From: Dyella thiooxydans
GTDB taxonomy: Bacteria; Pseudomonadota; Gammaproteobacteria; Xanthomonadales; Rhodanobacteraceae
Assembly (NCBI RefSeq): GCF_001641285.1
Contig: NZ_CP014841.1
Span: 1,736,001 to 1,800,000 of the forward strand
Direction: 5' to 3'
Length of the DNA: 64,000 nucleotides
Shown here: one piece after another, positions 25,183 through 35,634 of the stretch
How the letters are laid out: each line of letters begins with the position of its first letter
How positions within the stretch are numbered: position 1 is the stretch's first letter
Notes under the pieces: model-generated
What the model saw: only the letters and a program-made list of their open reading frames with translations
Database searches by the model: none
What the model was told of the DNA's origin: nothing
Translations under genes and position numbers: made by a program

Positions 25183-26313
25183 TCACGACGACACCCGCGC
25201 CAGATCGTCGCGATGCACGATCGCCGGCCCGTAGCTGTACCCGAGCACGCCGTCGATATCGCGGCTGTGGCGCCCGGCCAGCCGCCGCACGTCGACCGCG
25301 CCGTACTGGCAGAGTCCCCGCGCCACCACGCGTCCGTCAGGATCGACCACGTCGACCAGGTCGCCGCGATGGAAGTCGCCCGTGGCCTCGACCACGCCAC
25401 CCGGCAGCAGCGAGGCGCGCCCGCCCGCCAGGGCGTTCGCGGCGCCGGCGTCGATACGGATCGATGCGTTGCCACCCGGCGCATGCAGCAACCAGTATTT
25501 GCGCGCCTGCATGCGGCTCTGCCCCGGCGTGAACAACGTGCCGCGCAGCCGCTCCTCGCCCAGCGCACGCACCGTCTCCGCGTCGCGACCGTTGAATAGC
25601 GCCGTGGCGATACCGGCCGCGGCGGCCTTCTGCGCCGCCTGCAGCTTGGTACGCATGCCGCCGGTGCCGACCACGCTGCCGCTGCCACCGGCCATTGCCA
25701 TGACCTCGGGCGTGATCTCGGCGACATGCGGAATGGGCGCGACGTCCGGATCACGCCGCGGATCGGCGCGGTACAGCGCGTCGATGTCCGAGGCGATCAG
25801 CAGCAGATCGGCGTCGACCAGCGCCGCGACAATGGCGGCGAGATTGTCGTTGTCGCCGAGCTTGAGCTCGTCCACCGCCACGGTGTCGTTCTCGTTGATC
25901 ACCGGCAGCACCTCGATCGCCAGCAGCTGGCGCAGGGTGGCGCGGGCATTGAGGTAACGGCGGCGGTTGCGCAGGTCGTCGTGGGTCAGCAGCACTTGGG
26001 CCACCGCGCGGGTCGACAGCGACTGCCACAGCGCGATCATCGGCGCCTGGCCCAGCGCGGCCAGCGCCTGGCGCTCGGCCAGGTCGCCGGCGGGCACGGC
26101 ACGTTCCCGCAGCAGCGCGCGACCGGCCGCCACCGCGCCGGACGACACCAGCACCACTTCCCTGCCCTGCGCTTGGCTGTCGCCGATGAAGGCCGCCAGC
26201 GCCCGCGCATAAACGGGCGTCAGGCCGCCACCGTCGGCGGCCAGCAGGTTGCTGCCGACCTTGATCACCGCGCGGTGCCACGCCGGCAGCGGCTGGAACG
26301 CGAGCTCAGCCAT
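25183..26313 (-). CDS. Second glutamate 5-kinase paralogue
   Basis: 376 residues from ATG at 26313, which overlaps the end of the cupin gene by 8 bases. Same architecture as the neighbouring ProB: kinase domain ('AVIKVGSNLLAADGGGLT', '[14 protein letters not shown]', '[20 protein letters not shown]', '[15 protein letters not shown]') and C-terminal PUA domain. It is clearly a paralogue, shorter at the C-terminus (ends at 'VHRDDLARVSS'). Motifs for substrate and Mg-ATP look intact, so it is probably active; it may differ in proline feedback. No second proA accompanies it. Confidence 0.93.
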   Translation of the reverse strand: MAELAFQPLPAWHRAVIKVGSNLLAADGGGLTPVYARALAAFIGDSQAQGREVVLVSSGAVAAGRALLRERAVPAGDLAERQALAALGQAPMIALWQSLSTRAVAQVLLTHDDLRNRRRYLNARATLRQLLAIEVLPVINENDTVAVDELKLGDNDNLAAIVAALVDADLLLIASDIDALYRADPRRDPDVAPIPHVAEITPEVMAMAGGSGSVVGTGGMRTKLQAAQKAAAAGIATALFNGRDAETVRALGEERLRGTLFTPGQSRMQARKYWLLHAPGGNASIRIDAGAANALAGGRASLLPGGVVEATGDFHRGDLVDVVDPDGRVVARGLCQYGAVDVRRLAGRHSRDIDGVLGYSYGPAIVHRDDLARVSS

Positions 26314-26653
26314 CGACCACCTCGCGATCGCCGTGACTGCGCGGCGAAGAGACCACCAGGAAGCGCAGCTCGTCAGCGGAGTCGTTGCGCATCTGGTGCG
26401 CCGCTCCGGGCGGCACGTGCAGCCCCTGCCCCGCATCGAGACGATGCGCGACGCCATCGAGTTCCAGCGTGGCGGTGCCGTCCAGCACGTAGAAGAACTG
26501 GCGGGCATGCGCGTGCCGGTGACGTACTTCGCTGCTGCCCGGCGGCATGCGCTCCTCGATCACGCTGAGATCGTCGCCGTCCAGCAGGTGCCAGCCGTCG
26601 CACTGCCGGCCCCAGACGTAATGCGCTGCGTTGGCGGTGCTGACGGCGGCCAT
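26306..26653 (-). CDS. Small cupin-domain protein
   Basis: 115 residues, a single cupin barrel. Motif 1 is 'RHRHAHARQFFYVLDGTATL' (His and Glu/Gln metal ligands) and motif 2 is 'GLHVPPGAAHQMRNDS'. It probably binds a metal and a small molecule; function is not known. It lies 9 bases after argH and overlaps proB2, so it belongs to the arginine/proline operon. A sensing or isomerase role linked to the pathway is possible but unproven. Confidence 0.8.
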   Translation of the reverse strand: MAAVSTANAAHYVWGRQCDGWHLLDGDDLSVIEERMPPGSSEVRHRHAHARQFFYVLDGTATLELDGVAHRLDAGQGLHVPPGAAHQMRNDSADELRFLVVSSPRSHGDREVVDG

Positions 26654-26662
26654 GGCGTCAGC

Positions 26663-27958
26663 TCACTGGCCGAGCGCGGCGAGCCGCGCGCGAAGCTCGT
26701 CCAGCTTCAGCTGGTCACCGGCACCGGGCGAGGTGCGCGCCGCCAGGCTGCCTTCGGGCGTACGACCTTCGCCGGCCGACGCCGCTGTCTCGGCCGCAGC
26801 GCGGTACGCATCGCGAAACGGCACGCCGGCCGCCGCCTGCTCGATCGCCACGTCGGTGGCATACATCGCCGGCTCGATCGCCGCGCGCATGGTCGCCTCG
26901 TTCCACTGCATCTGCGCCAGCAGGCCCGGCACCAGTTCCAGCGCCATCAGGCCATGGCGCACGCCGTGGAAGATCGAGCCCTTGGAGAATTGCAGGTCGC
27001 GCTGGTAGCCCGAGGGCAGCGACAGCAACTGCTCGATCTCGGTACGCGCCGCCGCCACACTGGCGTAGCTTGCGCGCAGCAACTCGACCACGTCGGGGTT
27101 GCGCTTGTTCGGCATGATCGAGCTGCCGGTGGTGTACTGCGCCGGCAACTGCACGAAGCCAAACTCGGCGGTGGTGAACAGGGACAGGTCCCAGGCCAGG
27201 CGGCGCAGGTCGAGCATTGCCGCGCCGATCGCCTCCAGCACCGCCATCTCGTACTTGCCGCGCGACAGCTGCGCGTAGATCGGGCTGATCTGCATGCGGG
27301 CGAAGCCCAATGTCGACGTGGTGTGCGCGCGGTCCAGCGGCAGGTTGACGCCATAGCCGGCGGCGGTGCCCAGCGGGTTGGCGTCGATCAGCTCACGGGT
27401 CTGCCGGGCGCGCAGCGCGTTGTCGATGAAGCCCTCGGCAAAGCCGGCGAACCACATCGCGGTGGAGGAGACCACGGCGCGTTGCAGGTGGGTGTAGCCA
27501 GGCAGCGGCAGTGCCGGATGCGCGGCGCGCTCCAGGCAGACCTCGGCCACGGCGCGGCAATGCGCTTCCAGCTCGGCCAGCTTCTCCTTCAGCCACAGCC
27601 GCGTGGCGACCAGGATCTGGTCGTTGCGGCTGCGCCCGGTGTGCACGCGGCGACCGGCGTCGCCGAGCCGCTCGGTGAGCCGGGCCTCGATCGCCGAGTG
27701 GCAGTCCTCGAAGCGCTCGTCCAGCACGAAGGCGCCGGAGCGGAAATCCTCCGCCAGCAGGTCCAGCTCGCGCTTCAGCGCTGTCGCCTCGTCCGCGCTG
27801 ACCACACCGATGTGCTGCAGGCCTTCCACGTGCGCCTTGCTGGCGGTGATGTCGTGCAGGAAGAACTCGCGGTCGAGGATCACGTCGTCCCCGGCCAGGA
27901 ACTGCATGATGCGCTGGTCGATCTGGATGCCGGATTTCTGCCAGAGAGGCTGGGTCAT
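26663..27958 (-). CDS. argH: Argininosuccinate lyase
   Basis: 431 residues. Fumarase/aspartase-superfamily enzyme with the signature '[12 protein letters not shown]' and '[17 protein letters not shown]', 'GYTHLQRA'. It splits argininosuccinate into arginine and fumarate, the last arginine step. It is separated from argC by a REP pair (about 106 bases), the only large gap in the arginine part of the operon. Downstream are cupin, proB2, proB1, proA. Confidence 0.96.
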   Translation of the reverse strand: MTQPLWQKSGIQIDQRIMQFLAGDDVILDREFFLHDITASKAHVEGLQHIGVVSADEATALKRELDLLAEDFRSGAFVLDERFEDCHSAIEARLTERLGDAGRRVHTGRSRNDQILVATRLWLKEKLAELEAHCRAVAEVCLERAAHPALPLPGYTHLQRAVVSSTAMWFAGFAEGFIDNALRARQTRELIDANPLGTAAGYGVNLPLDRAHTTSTLGFARMQISPIYAQLSRGKYEMAVLEAIGAAMLDLRRLAWDLSLFTTAEFGFVQLPAQYTTGSSIMPNKRNPDVVELLRASYASVAAARTEIEQLLSLPSGYQRDLQFSKGSIFHGVRHGLMALELVPGLLAQMQWNEATMRAAIEPAMYATDVAIEQAAAGVPFRDAYRAAAETAASAGEGRTPEGSLAARTSPGAGDQLKLDELRARLAALGQ

Positions 27959-27979
27959 GGGGATCTACCTATGGTCTGT

Positions 27980-28061
27980 GTAGGAGCGCACCCTGTGCGC
28001 GAACGCTCTTGCCCGGTGGCCATCAGAAGCGAGAACTCTCGCGCACAGGGTGTGCTCCTAC
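27980..28061. repeat. REP element pair between argC and argH
   Basis: GTAGGAGCGCACCCTGTGCG at 27980 and the inverted arm ending GTGTGCTCCTAC at 28061 with a ~35-base spacer. Inside a transcribed operon it would fold into a long hairpin that may stabilise upstream mRNA or dampen argH-proBA expression. Confidence 0.85.
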
Positions 28062-28064
28062 AGG

Positions 28065-29030
28065 TCAGTGCGGGATGGCGGTGAACTCGTCCACGCCGAT
28101 CGCCCGGTTGATGTTCTGCAGCGCCTGGGTGGCCGCGCCCTTGAGCAGGTTGTCCAGCGTGGCCACCACCACCACGCGCTTGCCGTCGGCGGAAACCGCG
28201 AAGCCGCCGATGTCGACGTGATGCCTGCCGGCGACGGCACTCACCCACGGCGCCTCGTCGAGCACCTGCACCAGCGGCTCGGCGTCGTAGGCGTGATGGA
28301 AGCGCTGCATCACCTCCTCACGGCTCATCTTGCGCGCGAGGTAGAGGTTGGTGGTGACGGTGAGCCCGCGGAAGTGCGGCGCCACGTGCGGCATGAACTC
28401 CACCGGCACGCCTAGGTGGCGACTGGCTTCCTTCTCGTGGGTGTGCCCGGTGAGCGAGTACGGCATCAGGTTGTCGCGCAGCTTCTCGGGATCGTTCTTG
28501 TCCGAGGGCGTGGTGCCGGCACCGGAGTAGCCGGACACGCCGAAGCACACCGGTGGCGCGGCCAGCAGGTCCTTCAGCGGTGCGATCGAGAGCTGGATCG
28601 CCGTGGCATAGCAGCCCGGGTTGCTGATCTTCTTCTCACCGCGCCACTTGCCGCGGGTGAGCTCGGGAAGGCCGTAGTACCACGTGCTGTCGAAACGGTA
28701 GTCGGCAGACAGATCGAGGATCAGGGTATCCGGCTTCGCCTTGTCGATCGCCTCGACATACGGCGCGGCCTTGCCGTTGGGCAGGGCCAGCACCACTACG
28801 TCGACGCCCTGCGCAGCGACCGCGTCGGCGTCGAGACTGGCGTAGCGCAGCTCGCCGGCATAGCCGTCGACGTGGTCGACCACGCGCTGGCCATCCAGCT
28901 CGCGCGAGGAGACGAACACCAGTTCCAGCGCCGGATGGGCCGCGACGAGGCGGATCAGTTCGGCACCGGTGTGGCCGCGTGCGCCGACGATGCCGAGGGT
29001 CTTGCGTGCAGATGTCATGTCGTGGCTCAT
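28065..29030 (-). CDS. argC: N-acetyl-gamma-glutamyl-phosphate reductase
   Basis: 321 residues. NADP-binding motif [10 protein letters not shown] at 13-22 and catalytic Cys140 in 'SNPGCYAT'; '[10 protein letters not shown]' supplies the conserved His. It reduces N-acetylglutamyl phosphate to the semialdehyde. The start ATG at 29030 lies 4 bases after the argB/A stop; an in-frame ATG at 29018 is an alternative. Gene order argB-argC-argH is that of xanthomonads. Confidence 0.96.
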   Translation of the reverse strand: MSHDMTSARKTLGIVGARGHTGAELIRLVAAHPALELVFVSSRELDGQRVVDHVDGYAGELRYASLDADAVAAQGVDVVVLALPNGKAAPYVEAIDKAKPDTLILDLSADYRFDSTWYYGLPELTRGKWRGEKKISNPGCYATAIQLSIAPLKDLLAAPPVCFGVSGYSGAGTTPSDKNDPEKLRDNLMPYSLTGHTHEKEASRHLGVPVEFMPHVAPHFRGLTVTTNLYLARKMSREEVMQRFHHAYDAEPLVQVLDEAPWVSAVAGRHHVDIGGFAVSADGKRVVVVATLDNLLKGAATQALQNINRAIGVDEFTAIPH

Positions 29031-29034
29031 GGGT

Positions 29035-30351
<1,317 letters not shown>

Positions 30352-30391
30352 GGCGTTGATCGGGGGAATGTCGGGGGACGGAGCTGCCGTC

Positions 30392-31492
30392 TCACGCGTT
30401 GCCGCGGGCGACGAGGCGATGAATGGTGTCGGCGTAATGCTGCAGCTGGTCGAGTGCCACCCATTCGTCGGCGGTGTGCGCCTGGGCGATGTCGCCGGGG
30501 CCGTAGACGAACGCGGTATAGCCCGCGGCGGAGAACAGCGCGGCCTCGGTCCAGAAGTCCACGGCATTGCCGACCGGGATATCCAGCTCGTCGGCCAGGT
30601 CGCGCGCGGCCAGCCGTCGCGATTCGGCAGTAGCGGTGTCACCGGCCGGGAGCGAGTCGCCGCGGAACGTCTCGGTGAACTCGGCGGGCACCGGTTCCAC
30701 CAGGGTGCGCAGGGTTTCCAGCATGCGATCCGGGTCCATCGTCGGCAGAGGGCGGAAGCCGAAGCGCACCTCGGTGGTCGGCGCGATCATGTTGGCCTTG
30801 ATGCCCCCGTCGATGCGGCCGATGTTGAAGCGCAGGCCGGTCAGCCCGCCGAAGCGCTCGTGCGACTGCGCCGCAGCGAAATCCAGCGCCGCATCGCCCC
30901 AGCGCACCGCCTGGTGCAGCGCGCTGTCGCTGGGCTTCTGCTCGCCCGAGGCATGGCCGGCGTGGCCGGCAAAGCGCATCAGCACCGAATGGATGCCGCG
31001 ATGGGCGAGCACCGCCTCGCCCCTGGTTGGCTCGGCCACGATGATCGCGTCGTAGTCGTGCTTCGCGCGCAGGAAGCCGGCGATGCAGCGCGCATCGTTG
31101 GCCTCCTCGTCAGTGGAGAACAGCATCGCCATCGGGCCGTCGGTGACGTTCGCCACGGCGATCAGGGCCGCCGCCGCCCCCTTGATGTCGCAGGCGCCCA
31201 GGCCGATCGCGCGGTCGTCGGTGATACGCAGCACATGGGGATCGGCACTCCAGTGCGGCGAATCGGGCACGGTGTCCAGGTGCACGTTGAACAGCCGCTT
31301 CGGCGCACCGCGCACGGCATGCAGGGTGACCGCACCGGCACCGTAGTCGGTGACGGTCACCTCGAAGCCCGGCAGCTGCGCACGGATGTAGTCGAAGATG
31401 CCGCCGGTACCGATCTCGCGCGGCGGATTGCGCGTGTCGAAACCGACCAGCGCCTGGAGGTGTTCCAGGGTGGATTGCAGAAGAGGATTCAT
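30392..31492 (-). CDS. argE': N-acetyl-L-citrulline deacetylase
   Basis: 366 residues. M20-family metallo-deacylase: '[12 protein letters not shown]' (metal His/Asp), '[14 protein letters not shown]', '[10 protein letters not shown]' (Glu-Glu), '[14 protein letters not shown]'. In a cluster with an acetylornithine carbamoyltransferase the substrate is N-acetylcitrulline rather than N-acetylornithine, giving citrulline for ArgG. Its ATG overlaps the GNAT stop by 4 bases (ATGA). Confidence 0.92.
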   Translation of the reverse strand: MNPLLQSTLEHLQALVGFDTRNPPREIGTGGIFDYIRAQLPGFEVTVTDYGAGAVTLHAVRGAPKRLFNVHLDTVPDSPHWSADPHVLRITDDRAIGLGACDIKGAAAALIAVANVTDGPMAMLFSTDEEANDARCIAGFLRAKHDYDAIIVAEPTRGEAVLAHRGIHSVLMRFAGHAGHASGEQKPSDSALHQAVRWGDAALDFAAAQSHERFGGLTGLRFNIGRIDGGIKANMIAPTTEVRFGFRPLPTMDPDRMLETLRTLVEPVPAEFTETFRGDSLPAGDTATAESRRLAARDLADELDIPVGNAVDFWTEAALFSAAGYTAFVYGPGDIAQAHTADEWVALDQLQHYADTIHRLVARGNA

Positions 31493-31932
31493 GGCCTGCC
31501 TGGCTGTCGGGTGTAGATGTCCGGGTCGAGCTTTTCCATCAGGTTCTGCGGCCGGCTCGGTGCAGTGAAACCGAAGCCGGCATACAGCGTGTGCGCATCG
31601 CTGGTGGCCAGGCTGAAGCGCCGCAGGCCCTGCAGCTGCGGGTGCGCCATCACCGCCGCCATCAGCGCCTTGGCATAGCCGTGTCCGCGGTATTGCGGCA
31701 ACACGAACACATCCGCCAGGTAGCCGAAGGTGGCGCCATCGGTGACCACCCGCGCGAACGCGATCTGGCGGCCGTCGAGGTAGCCGCCGAAACAAAGCGA
31801 GCCCTCGATGGCCCGTTCCACCGTCTCGCGCGGGATGCCGCGGCTCCAGTAGGCCTGCTCGGCGAGGAAGGCGTGGATCATGTCCCGATCCAGCGCCTCC
31901 CGTGACGTGTCGATGCGCAGCGTGCCGTCCAT
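31489..31932 (-). CDS. GNAT-family N-acetyltransferase in arginine operon
   Basis: 147 residues. Acetyl-CoA binding loop 'PQYRGHGYAKALMAAVM' (motif A) preceded by the beta strand 'YLADVFVLP' and followed by 'YAGFGF' (motif B). The substrate is unknown. It is placed 3 bases after argG and overlaps argE' by 4 bases, so it is tightly coupled to arginine synthesis genes; it is separate from the NAGS domain fused to ArgB. It could be an ancillary small-molecule acetyltransferase. Confidence 0.85.
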   Translation of the reverse strand: MDGTLRIDTSREALDRDMIHAFLAEQAYWSRGIPRETVERAIEGSLCFGGYLDGRQIAFARVVTDGATFGYLADVFVLPQYRGHGYAKALMAAVMAHPQLQGLRRFSLATSDAHTLYAGFGFTAPSRPQNLMEKLDPDIYTRQPGRP

Positions 31933-31935
31933 GCG

Positions 31936-33129
31936 TCAGCGATTGACCTCGGCCCACAGCGTCGAGCTCATGCCGAACAGCTTGATGAAGCCCTCGGCCT
32001 CCTCCACGCCCCAGTCGGCCGACTGCGCGTAGGTGGCGCCCTTGGCGTTGAGGATGTGCGGCGAGCGGATCTCCACCGCGGTGACCTGGGCGCCGGCGGT
32101 CTCCAGCACCACTTCGCCGTTGACCTGCGACTGGCTGGAGGCGAGGAAGGCTTCCAGGTCGGTCTTCACCGGATCGTGGAAGAAGCCTTCGTAGACCACC
32201 TCGACCCACTTGCGCGCCACCTCGGGCTTGAAGCGGTTCTGCTGCTTGGTCAGCACCGCCTCTTCCAGCGCGCGGTGCGCGGCGAGCAGCGAGATCAGGC
32301 CCGGCGCCTCGTACACGATGCGACCCTTCAGGCCGATGGTGGTGTCGCCGGTGTACATGCCGCGACCCACGCCATACGGCGCGAACAGCGCGTTGAGCTT
32401 GGCCAGGATCGCCGCCCCCGGCAACTTCTCGCCGTTGAGCGACACCGCTTCGCCCTTTTCGAAGCCCAGCGTGACGGTCAGCCTTTCGGACGGCCATTCG
32501 GCGCGCGGCTTGCACCAGCCACGGGCGCCCTCGCCCGGCGCCTTCCAGTGGTCGATCTCGCCGCCGGACAGGGTCACGCCGAGCAGGTTCTCGTTGATGG
32601 TGTAGCTCTTCTGCTTGGCACGCACTTCGAAGCCGCGCTCTTCCAGGTAGGCCTGCTCGTAGGCGCGGGTCTGGGTGTGCTCCTTCTGGATCTCGCGGAT
32701 CGGCGCGACGATCTGGTAGTCGCCCTGCGCCTTCACCGCCAGGTCGAAGCGCACCTGGTCGTTGCCCATGCCGGTGCAGCCGTGCGCGATCGCCCTGGTG
32801 CCCAGCTCCTTCGCACGGGCGATCGCCGCATCGACGATCAGGTAGCGGTCGGAGACCAGCAGCGGGTACTGGCCTTGGTAGCCCTCGCCGGCCCAGACGA
32901 AGGGCTTCACGAAGCCGTCCCAGATCGCCGGGCCGCCGTCCACGGTGACGTGGCTGGCCACACCGAGCTCTTTCGCACGCGCCTCGATATACGCGCGCTC
33001 CTCCGCATCCACGCCGCCGGTGTCGGCGAACACGGTGTGCACGGCCCAGCCGCGCTCCTTCAGGTAGGGGACACAGAAGCTGGTGTCGAGGCCGCCGGAG
33101 AAGGCGAGGACGATGTCTTTCTGGCTCAT
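31936..33129 (-). CDS. argG: Argininosuccinate synthase
   Basis: 397 residues, full length. ATP pyrophosphatase P-loop '[17 protein letters not shown]' at the N-terminus, '[13 protein letters not shown]' and '[13 protein letters not shown]' family motifs. It condenses citrulline and aspartate with ATP. Start ATG at 33129, in the usual position. Lies between the osmC-like gene (31 bases upstream) and the GNAT gene. Confidence 0.97.
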   Translation of the reverse strand: MSQKDIVLAFSGGLDTSFCVPYLKERGWAVHTVFADTGGVDAEERAYIEARAKELGVASHVTVDGGPAIWDGFVKPFVWAGEGYQGQYPLLVSDRYLIVDAAIARAKELGTRAIAHGCTGMGNDQVRFDLAVKAQGDYQIVAPIREIQKEHTQTRAYEQAYLEERGFEVRAKQKSYTINENLLGVTLSGGEIDHWKAPGEGARGWCKPRAEWPSERLTVTLGFEKGEAVSLNGEKLPGAAILAKLNALFAPYGVGRGMYTGDTTIGLKGRIVYEAPGLISLLAAHRALEEAVLTKQQNRFKPEVARKWVEVVYEGFFHDPVKTDLEAFLASSQSQVNGEVVLETAGAQVTAVEIRSPHILNAKGATYAQSADWGVEEAEGFIKLFGMSSTLWAEVNR

Positions 33130-33160
33130 GGTGCGGGGATCCTGGGGCGAAGGTGGGCGA

Positions 33161-33634
33161 TCAATCGGAAGCGACGACGGTGCGCGGTTCGCAGCGCACC
33201 GGGAAATTCACGGAATTGGCGATGAAGCAGGCGTGGTGCGCGGCCTCGTGCGCGGCCTCGGCCTGAGCCGGGTCGCTGGCGGCGGTGATGGTGACGACGG
33301 GACGCAGCACCACTTCGGTGAAGTGGCCGCCGTCGCCTTCGGTCACCATCATGCCCTCGGCGGCGTCGCGGTAGTCGGTAACGACCACACCGGCGACGGT
33401 CGCCATGTGCAGGTAGGACAGCATGTGGCAGGTGGACAGCGCGGCCACCAGCATGTCTTCCGGGTTGTGCCGGGTGGCATCGCCGCGGAAGGTGGGATCG
33501 GCCGACCCGGCCAGATCCGGCTTGCCCGGCACGCGGATCACATGGTTGCGGCTGTAGTTGCGGTAGCCGTCGGTGCCGGTGCCGCGGTTGCCGGTCCAGA
33601 CCACGTCGACGCGGTAGCGATGCGGGCGGTTCAT
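33161..33634 (-). CDS. OsmC-family peroxiredoxin-like protein
   Basis: 157 residues. OsmC/Ohr fold with the two redox cysteines Cys69 in '[12 protein letters not shown]' and Cys136 in '[14 protein letters not shown]', as in organic hydroperoxide reductases. It probably detoxifies peroxides with a thiol partner. It overlaps the PaiB-like gene by 4 bases and precedes argG, so it is in the arginine operon without an obvious pathway role. Confidence 0.88.
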   Translation of the reverse strand: MNRPHRYRVDVVWTGNRGTGTDGYRNYSRNHVIRVPGKPDLAGSADPTFRGDATRHNPEDMLVAALSTCHMLSYLHMATVAGVVVTDYRDAAEGMMVTEGDGGHFTEVVLRPVVTITAASDPAQAEAAHEAAHHACFIANSVNFPVRCEPRTVVASD

Positions 33635-34254
33635 GCGTGGTGCTCCTCCTGTGCCTGCATCAGGGCGGCCAGTGCGAGGTCATCGCCCTGCCCGCGACGG
33701 CCCAGACCGGCGATCACGCCGGCACGGTTCGCTGCCGGATGGTTCTGGCTGAGCTTGAACTTGCCCTCGATGCGATCGATCGCGATCTCGATGCCGGCGA
33801 TGGCACCGAGCAGCTTCTGCACATGGTCGGCCGGTGCATCGGCGACCTTCCACGGCGACGGCTCGGTCGCCTCGAAGCGATCGGTCAACGCGTCGAGCAG
33901 ATCGCGCAGCCAGCCGGCGTCACGGATCACGCGCAGGCGCCCGTGGACGTGCGCCACGGCGTAGTTCCAGGTCGGCACCTCGCGTCCGGTTTCACGCTTG
34001 CTGGGATACCAGTTCGGGCTCACGTAGCCCTGCGGACCGTGGAACAACGCGACCACCGCGGCACCATCCATCGCGGCCAGTTCGTTGCCACCGGCCACGT
34101 GGCCGCGCAGCACACCGCCCTGCCGCAACAGCGGCAGGTGGTTCACGGCGACGCCGGCGTTGCCCGGCACCAGCAGCGTGGCGAACGGGTGCGCATCGAT
34201 CAGCCCGTACTGGGCCTCGTCGCGGCTCTCGGCAAAATGCCCGGGCAAATACAT
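33631..34254 (-). CDS. PaiB-like FMN-binding protein
   Basis: 207 residues. Split-barrel FMN-binding fold of the PaiB family: start MYLPGHFAESR, then 'HPFATLLV', 'HLPLL', 'YVSPNWYPSK', 'VPTWNYAVAHVHG', and the C-terminal 'IEGKFKLSQNHP'. Family members have been called negative transcriptional regulators but act more likely as flavin-linked proteins. It follows argF' by 10 bases and overlaps osmC, so it is part of the same transcript. Confidence 0.9.
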   Translation of the reverse strand: MYLPGHFAESRDEAQYGLIDAHPFATLLVPGNAGVAVNHLPLLRQGGVLRGHVAGGNELAAMDGAAVVALFHGPQGYVSPNWYPSKRETGREVPTWNYAVAHVHGRLRVIRDAGWLRDLLDALTDRFEATEPSPWKVADAPADHVQKLLGAIAGIEIAIDRIEGKFKLSQNHPAANRAGVIAGLGRRGQGDDLALAALMQAQEEHHA

Positions 34255-34264
34255 GGACTCGATC

Positions 34265-35272
34265 TCAGCCCTGCCCGATCAGCGACGCCATCACCGCCTT
34301 CTGCACGTGCAGGCGGTTCTCGGCTTCGTCGATGGCGATGCAGTACGGCGCATCCATCACCGCGTCGGTGGCCTTGATGTTCCGGCGCAGCGGCAGGCAG
34401 TGGCTGAACAGGCCGTGGTCGGTCAATGCCATCTTCGCCTCGTCGACGATGAAGTGCTTGTTGGCCTCGCGGATCGGCTTTTCCTGCTCCCACTGGCCGA
34501 AGTACGGCAGCGCGCCCCAGCTCTTGGCGTAGACCACGTGGGCGCCCGAGTAGGCCTCCTCGATGTCGTGGCTGACCTTCAGCGAACCGCCGTTGGCCTG
34601 GGCATTCTCGTAGCCGGCCTGCATGTAGCGCTCGTCCAGCACATAGTCGGGCGTGGGACACAGCAGGGTCACGTCCATGCCCATCTTGGTGGCGATCAGC
34701 AGCGCCGAGTTGGCCACCGCGGTGTTCAGCGGCTTGGGGTGGTAGGTCCAGGTCAGCACGTACTTCTTCTTCGTCAGGTCGCCCAGGTGCTCGCGCATGG
34801 CCAGCGCATGCGCCAGCTCCTGGCAGGGGTGGGTGATCGTCTCCATATTGATCACCGGCACCGTGGCGTACTGGGCGAAGGCCTTGATGACCTTGTCCTG
34901 GCGATCCACCGACCAGTCCTGGAACTTGGGGAAGGCGCGCACCGCGATCAGGTCGACGTAGCGGCTCAGCACGCGGGCGACCTCGGCGATGTGCTCCTCG
35001 GTGTCACCGTCCATCACGCTGCCGACCTCGAACTCAATCGGCCACGCGTCCTTGCCCGGCGACAGCACGATGGCGTGGCCGCCCAGGTGGAACGCACCCA
35101 GCTCGAAGCTGGTACGGGTACGCATCGAGGGGTTGAAGAACAGCAGCGCCACCGACTTGCCGGCCAAATGCTGCCCGCGCGGCGAGCGCTTGAACACGGC
35201 GGCCTGCTCCAGCAGCGCATCGATTTCGGCGCGGCTGTAGTCCTGGGTGGTCAGGAAATGTCGAAGTGCCAT
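34265..35272 (-). CDS. argF': N-acetyl-L-ornithine carbamoyltransferase (AOTCase)
   Basis: 335 residues. Carbamoyl phosphate loop SMRTRT at 49-54, HPCQE at 148-152 and HCLPLRR at 291-297. Trp77 and Glu92 occupy the positions reported for Xanthomonas AOTCase substrate specificity, and the sequence lacks the ornithine-type SMG loop, so the substrate is N-acetylornithine. The product N-acetylcitrulline is deacetylated by ArgE'. It is the first structural gene of the arg/pro operon and is preceded by a leader ORF and terminator (see 35326-35547). Confidence 0.95.
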   Translation of the reverse strand: MALRHFLTTQDYSRAEIDALLEQAAVFKRSPRGQHLAGKSVALLFFNPSMRTRTSFELGAFHLGGHAIVLSPGKDAWPIEFEVGSVMDGDTEEHIAEVARVLSRYVDLIAVRAFPKFQDWSVDRQDKVIKAFAQYATVPVINMETITHPCQELAHALAMREHLGDLTKKKYVLTWTYHPKPLNTAVANSALLIATKMGMDVTLLCPTPDYVLDERYMQAGYENAQANGGSLKVSHDIEEAYSGAHVVYAKSWGALPYFGQWEQEKPIREANKHFIVDEAKMALTDHGLFSHCLPLRRNIKATDAVMDAPYCIAIDEAENRLHVQKAVMASLIGQG

Positions 35273-35325
35273 GCGTTCGGAATCCTGTGTCGGTGGTCGA
35301 GTTGGAAAGTGGCGGAGCGGAAACG

Positions 35326-35355
35326 AAAAAACCCGGCGCGAGGGCCGGGTTTTTC
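35326..35355 (-). terminator. Attenuator terminator upstream of argF'
   Basis: On the minus strand AAAAACCCGGC (35354-35344) pairs with GCCGGGTTTTT (35337-35327) around a 6-base loop: an 11-bp stem ending in six U's. It lies 54 bases before the argF' start and after a leader ORF, not after a gene, so it should act as a conditional terminator. Its 5' arm is also complementary to bases at the leader stop codon. Confidence 0.8.
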
Positions 35356-35388
35356 AGTCGTTGCACATGAACAGCAGCGCGCGACAGC

Positions 35389-35493
35389 CTACCCGGCCGA
35401 ATGTCGGACCAGCGGTCGGCGCGCACGCGACGTCATGCCAGCGGCCATGCGGGCGCTGGTGAGGACGTTGGCGGTATAGACGGCTGTGGACAT
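35389..35493 (-). CDS. Putative arginine leader peptide
   Basis: 34 codons from an ATG at 35493 to TAG at 35389-35391. The C-terminal part reads MTSRARRPLVRHSAG, with four Arg codons (CGT, CGC, CGA, CGA) in eight positions just before the stop. The Shine-Dalgarno is poor, but leader peptides often have this; starts at the internal ATGs are also possible. The last codons (GGCCGGGT at 35398-35391) are perfectly complementary to the terminator 5' arm. Ribosome stalling on Arg codons would free this segment as antiterminator. Function is inferred from architecture. Confidence 0.65.
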   Translation of the reverse strand: MSTAVYTANVLTSARMAAGMTSRARRPLVRHSAG

Positions 35494-35518
35494 GGAGGGC
35501 TCGGATAGCGGAAACCGA

Positions 35519-35547
35519 ATCATGGCGGCAATTCCGCTGCCGTGCAA
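35519..35547 (-). promoter_or_regulatory. Candidate promoter for the argF' leader transcript
   Basis: On the minus strand TTGCAC (35547-35542) and CATGAT (35524-35519) are spaced 17 bases, a weak match to -35 and -10 consensus. Transcription would begin near 35512, about 20 bases before the leader ATG. It lies between the terminator of the upstream gene and the leader ORF, which is where a promoter must be. Confidence 0.4.
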
Positions 35548-35574
35548 CAAAAAAGTGGGCCCAGGGAGCGGCGG

Positions 35575-35610
35575 GGCCAAAAACGGGACCGCCGCCCGAA
35601 GGCGGCGGTC
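35575..35610 (-). terminator. Intrinsic terminator of the glycine-zipper gene
   Basis: GACCGCCGCC-(4 bases)-GGCGGCGGTC at 35587-35610 is a perfect 10-bp stem; on the minus strand it is followed by CCGTTTTTGG. It lies 24 bases past the stop of the 35635-36174 gene and isolates it from the arg leader. Confidence 0.8.
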
Positions 35611-35634
35611 GGTAGAGGCTCTGACTGGCGGGAA

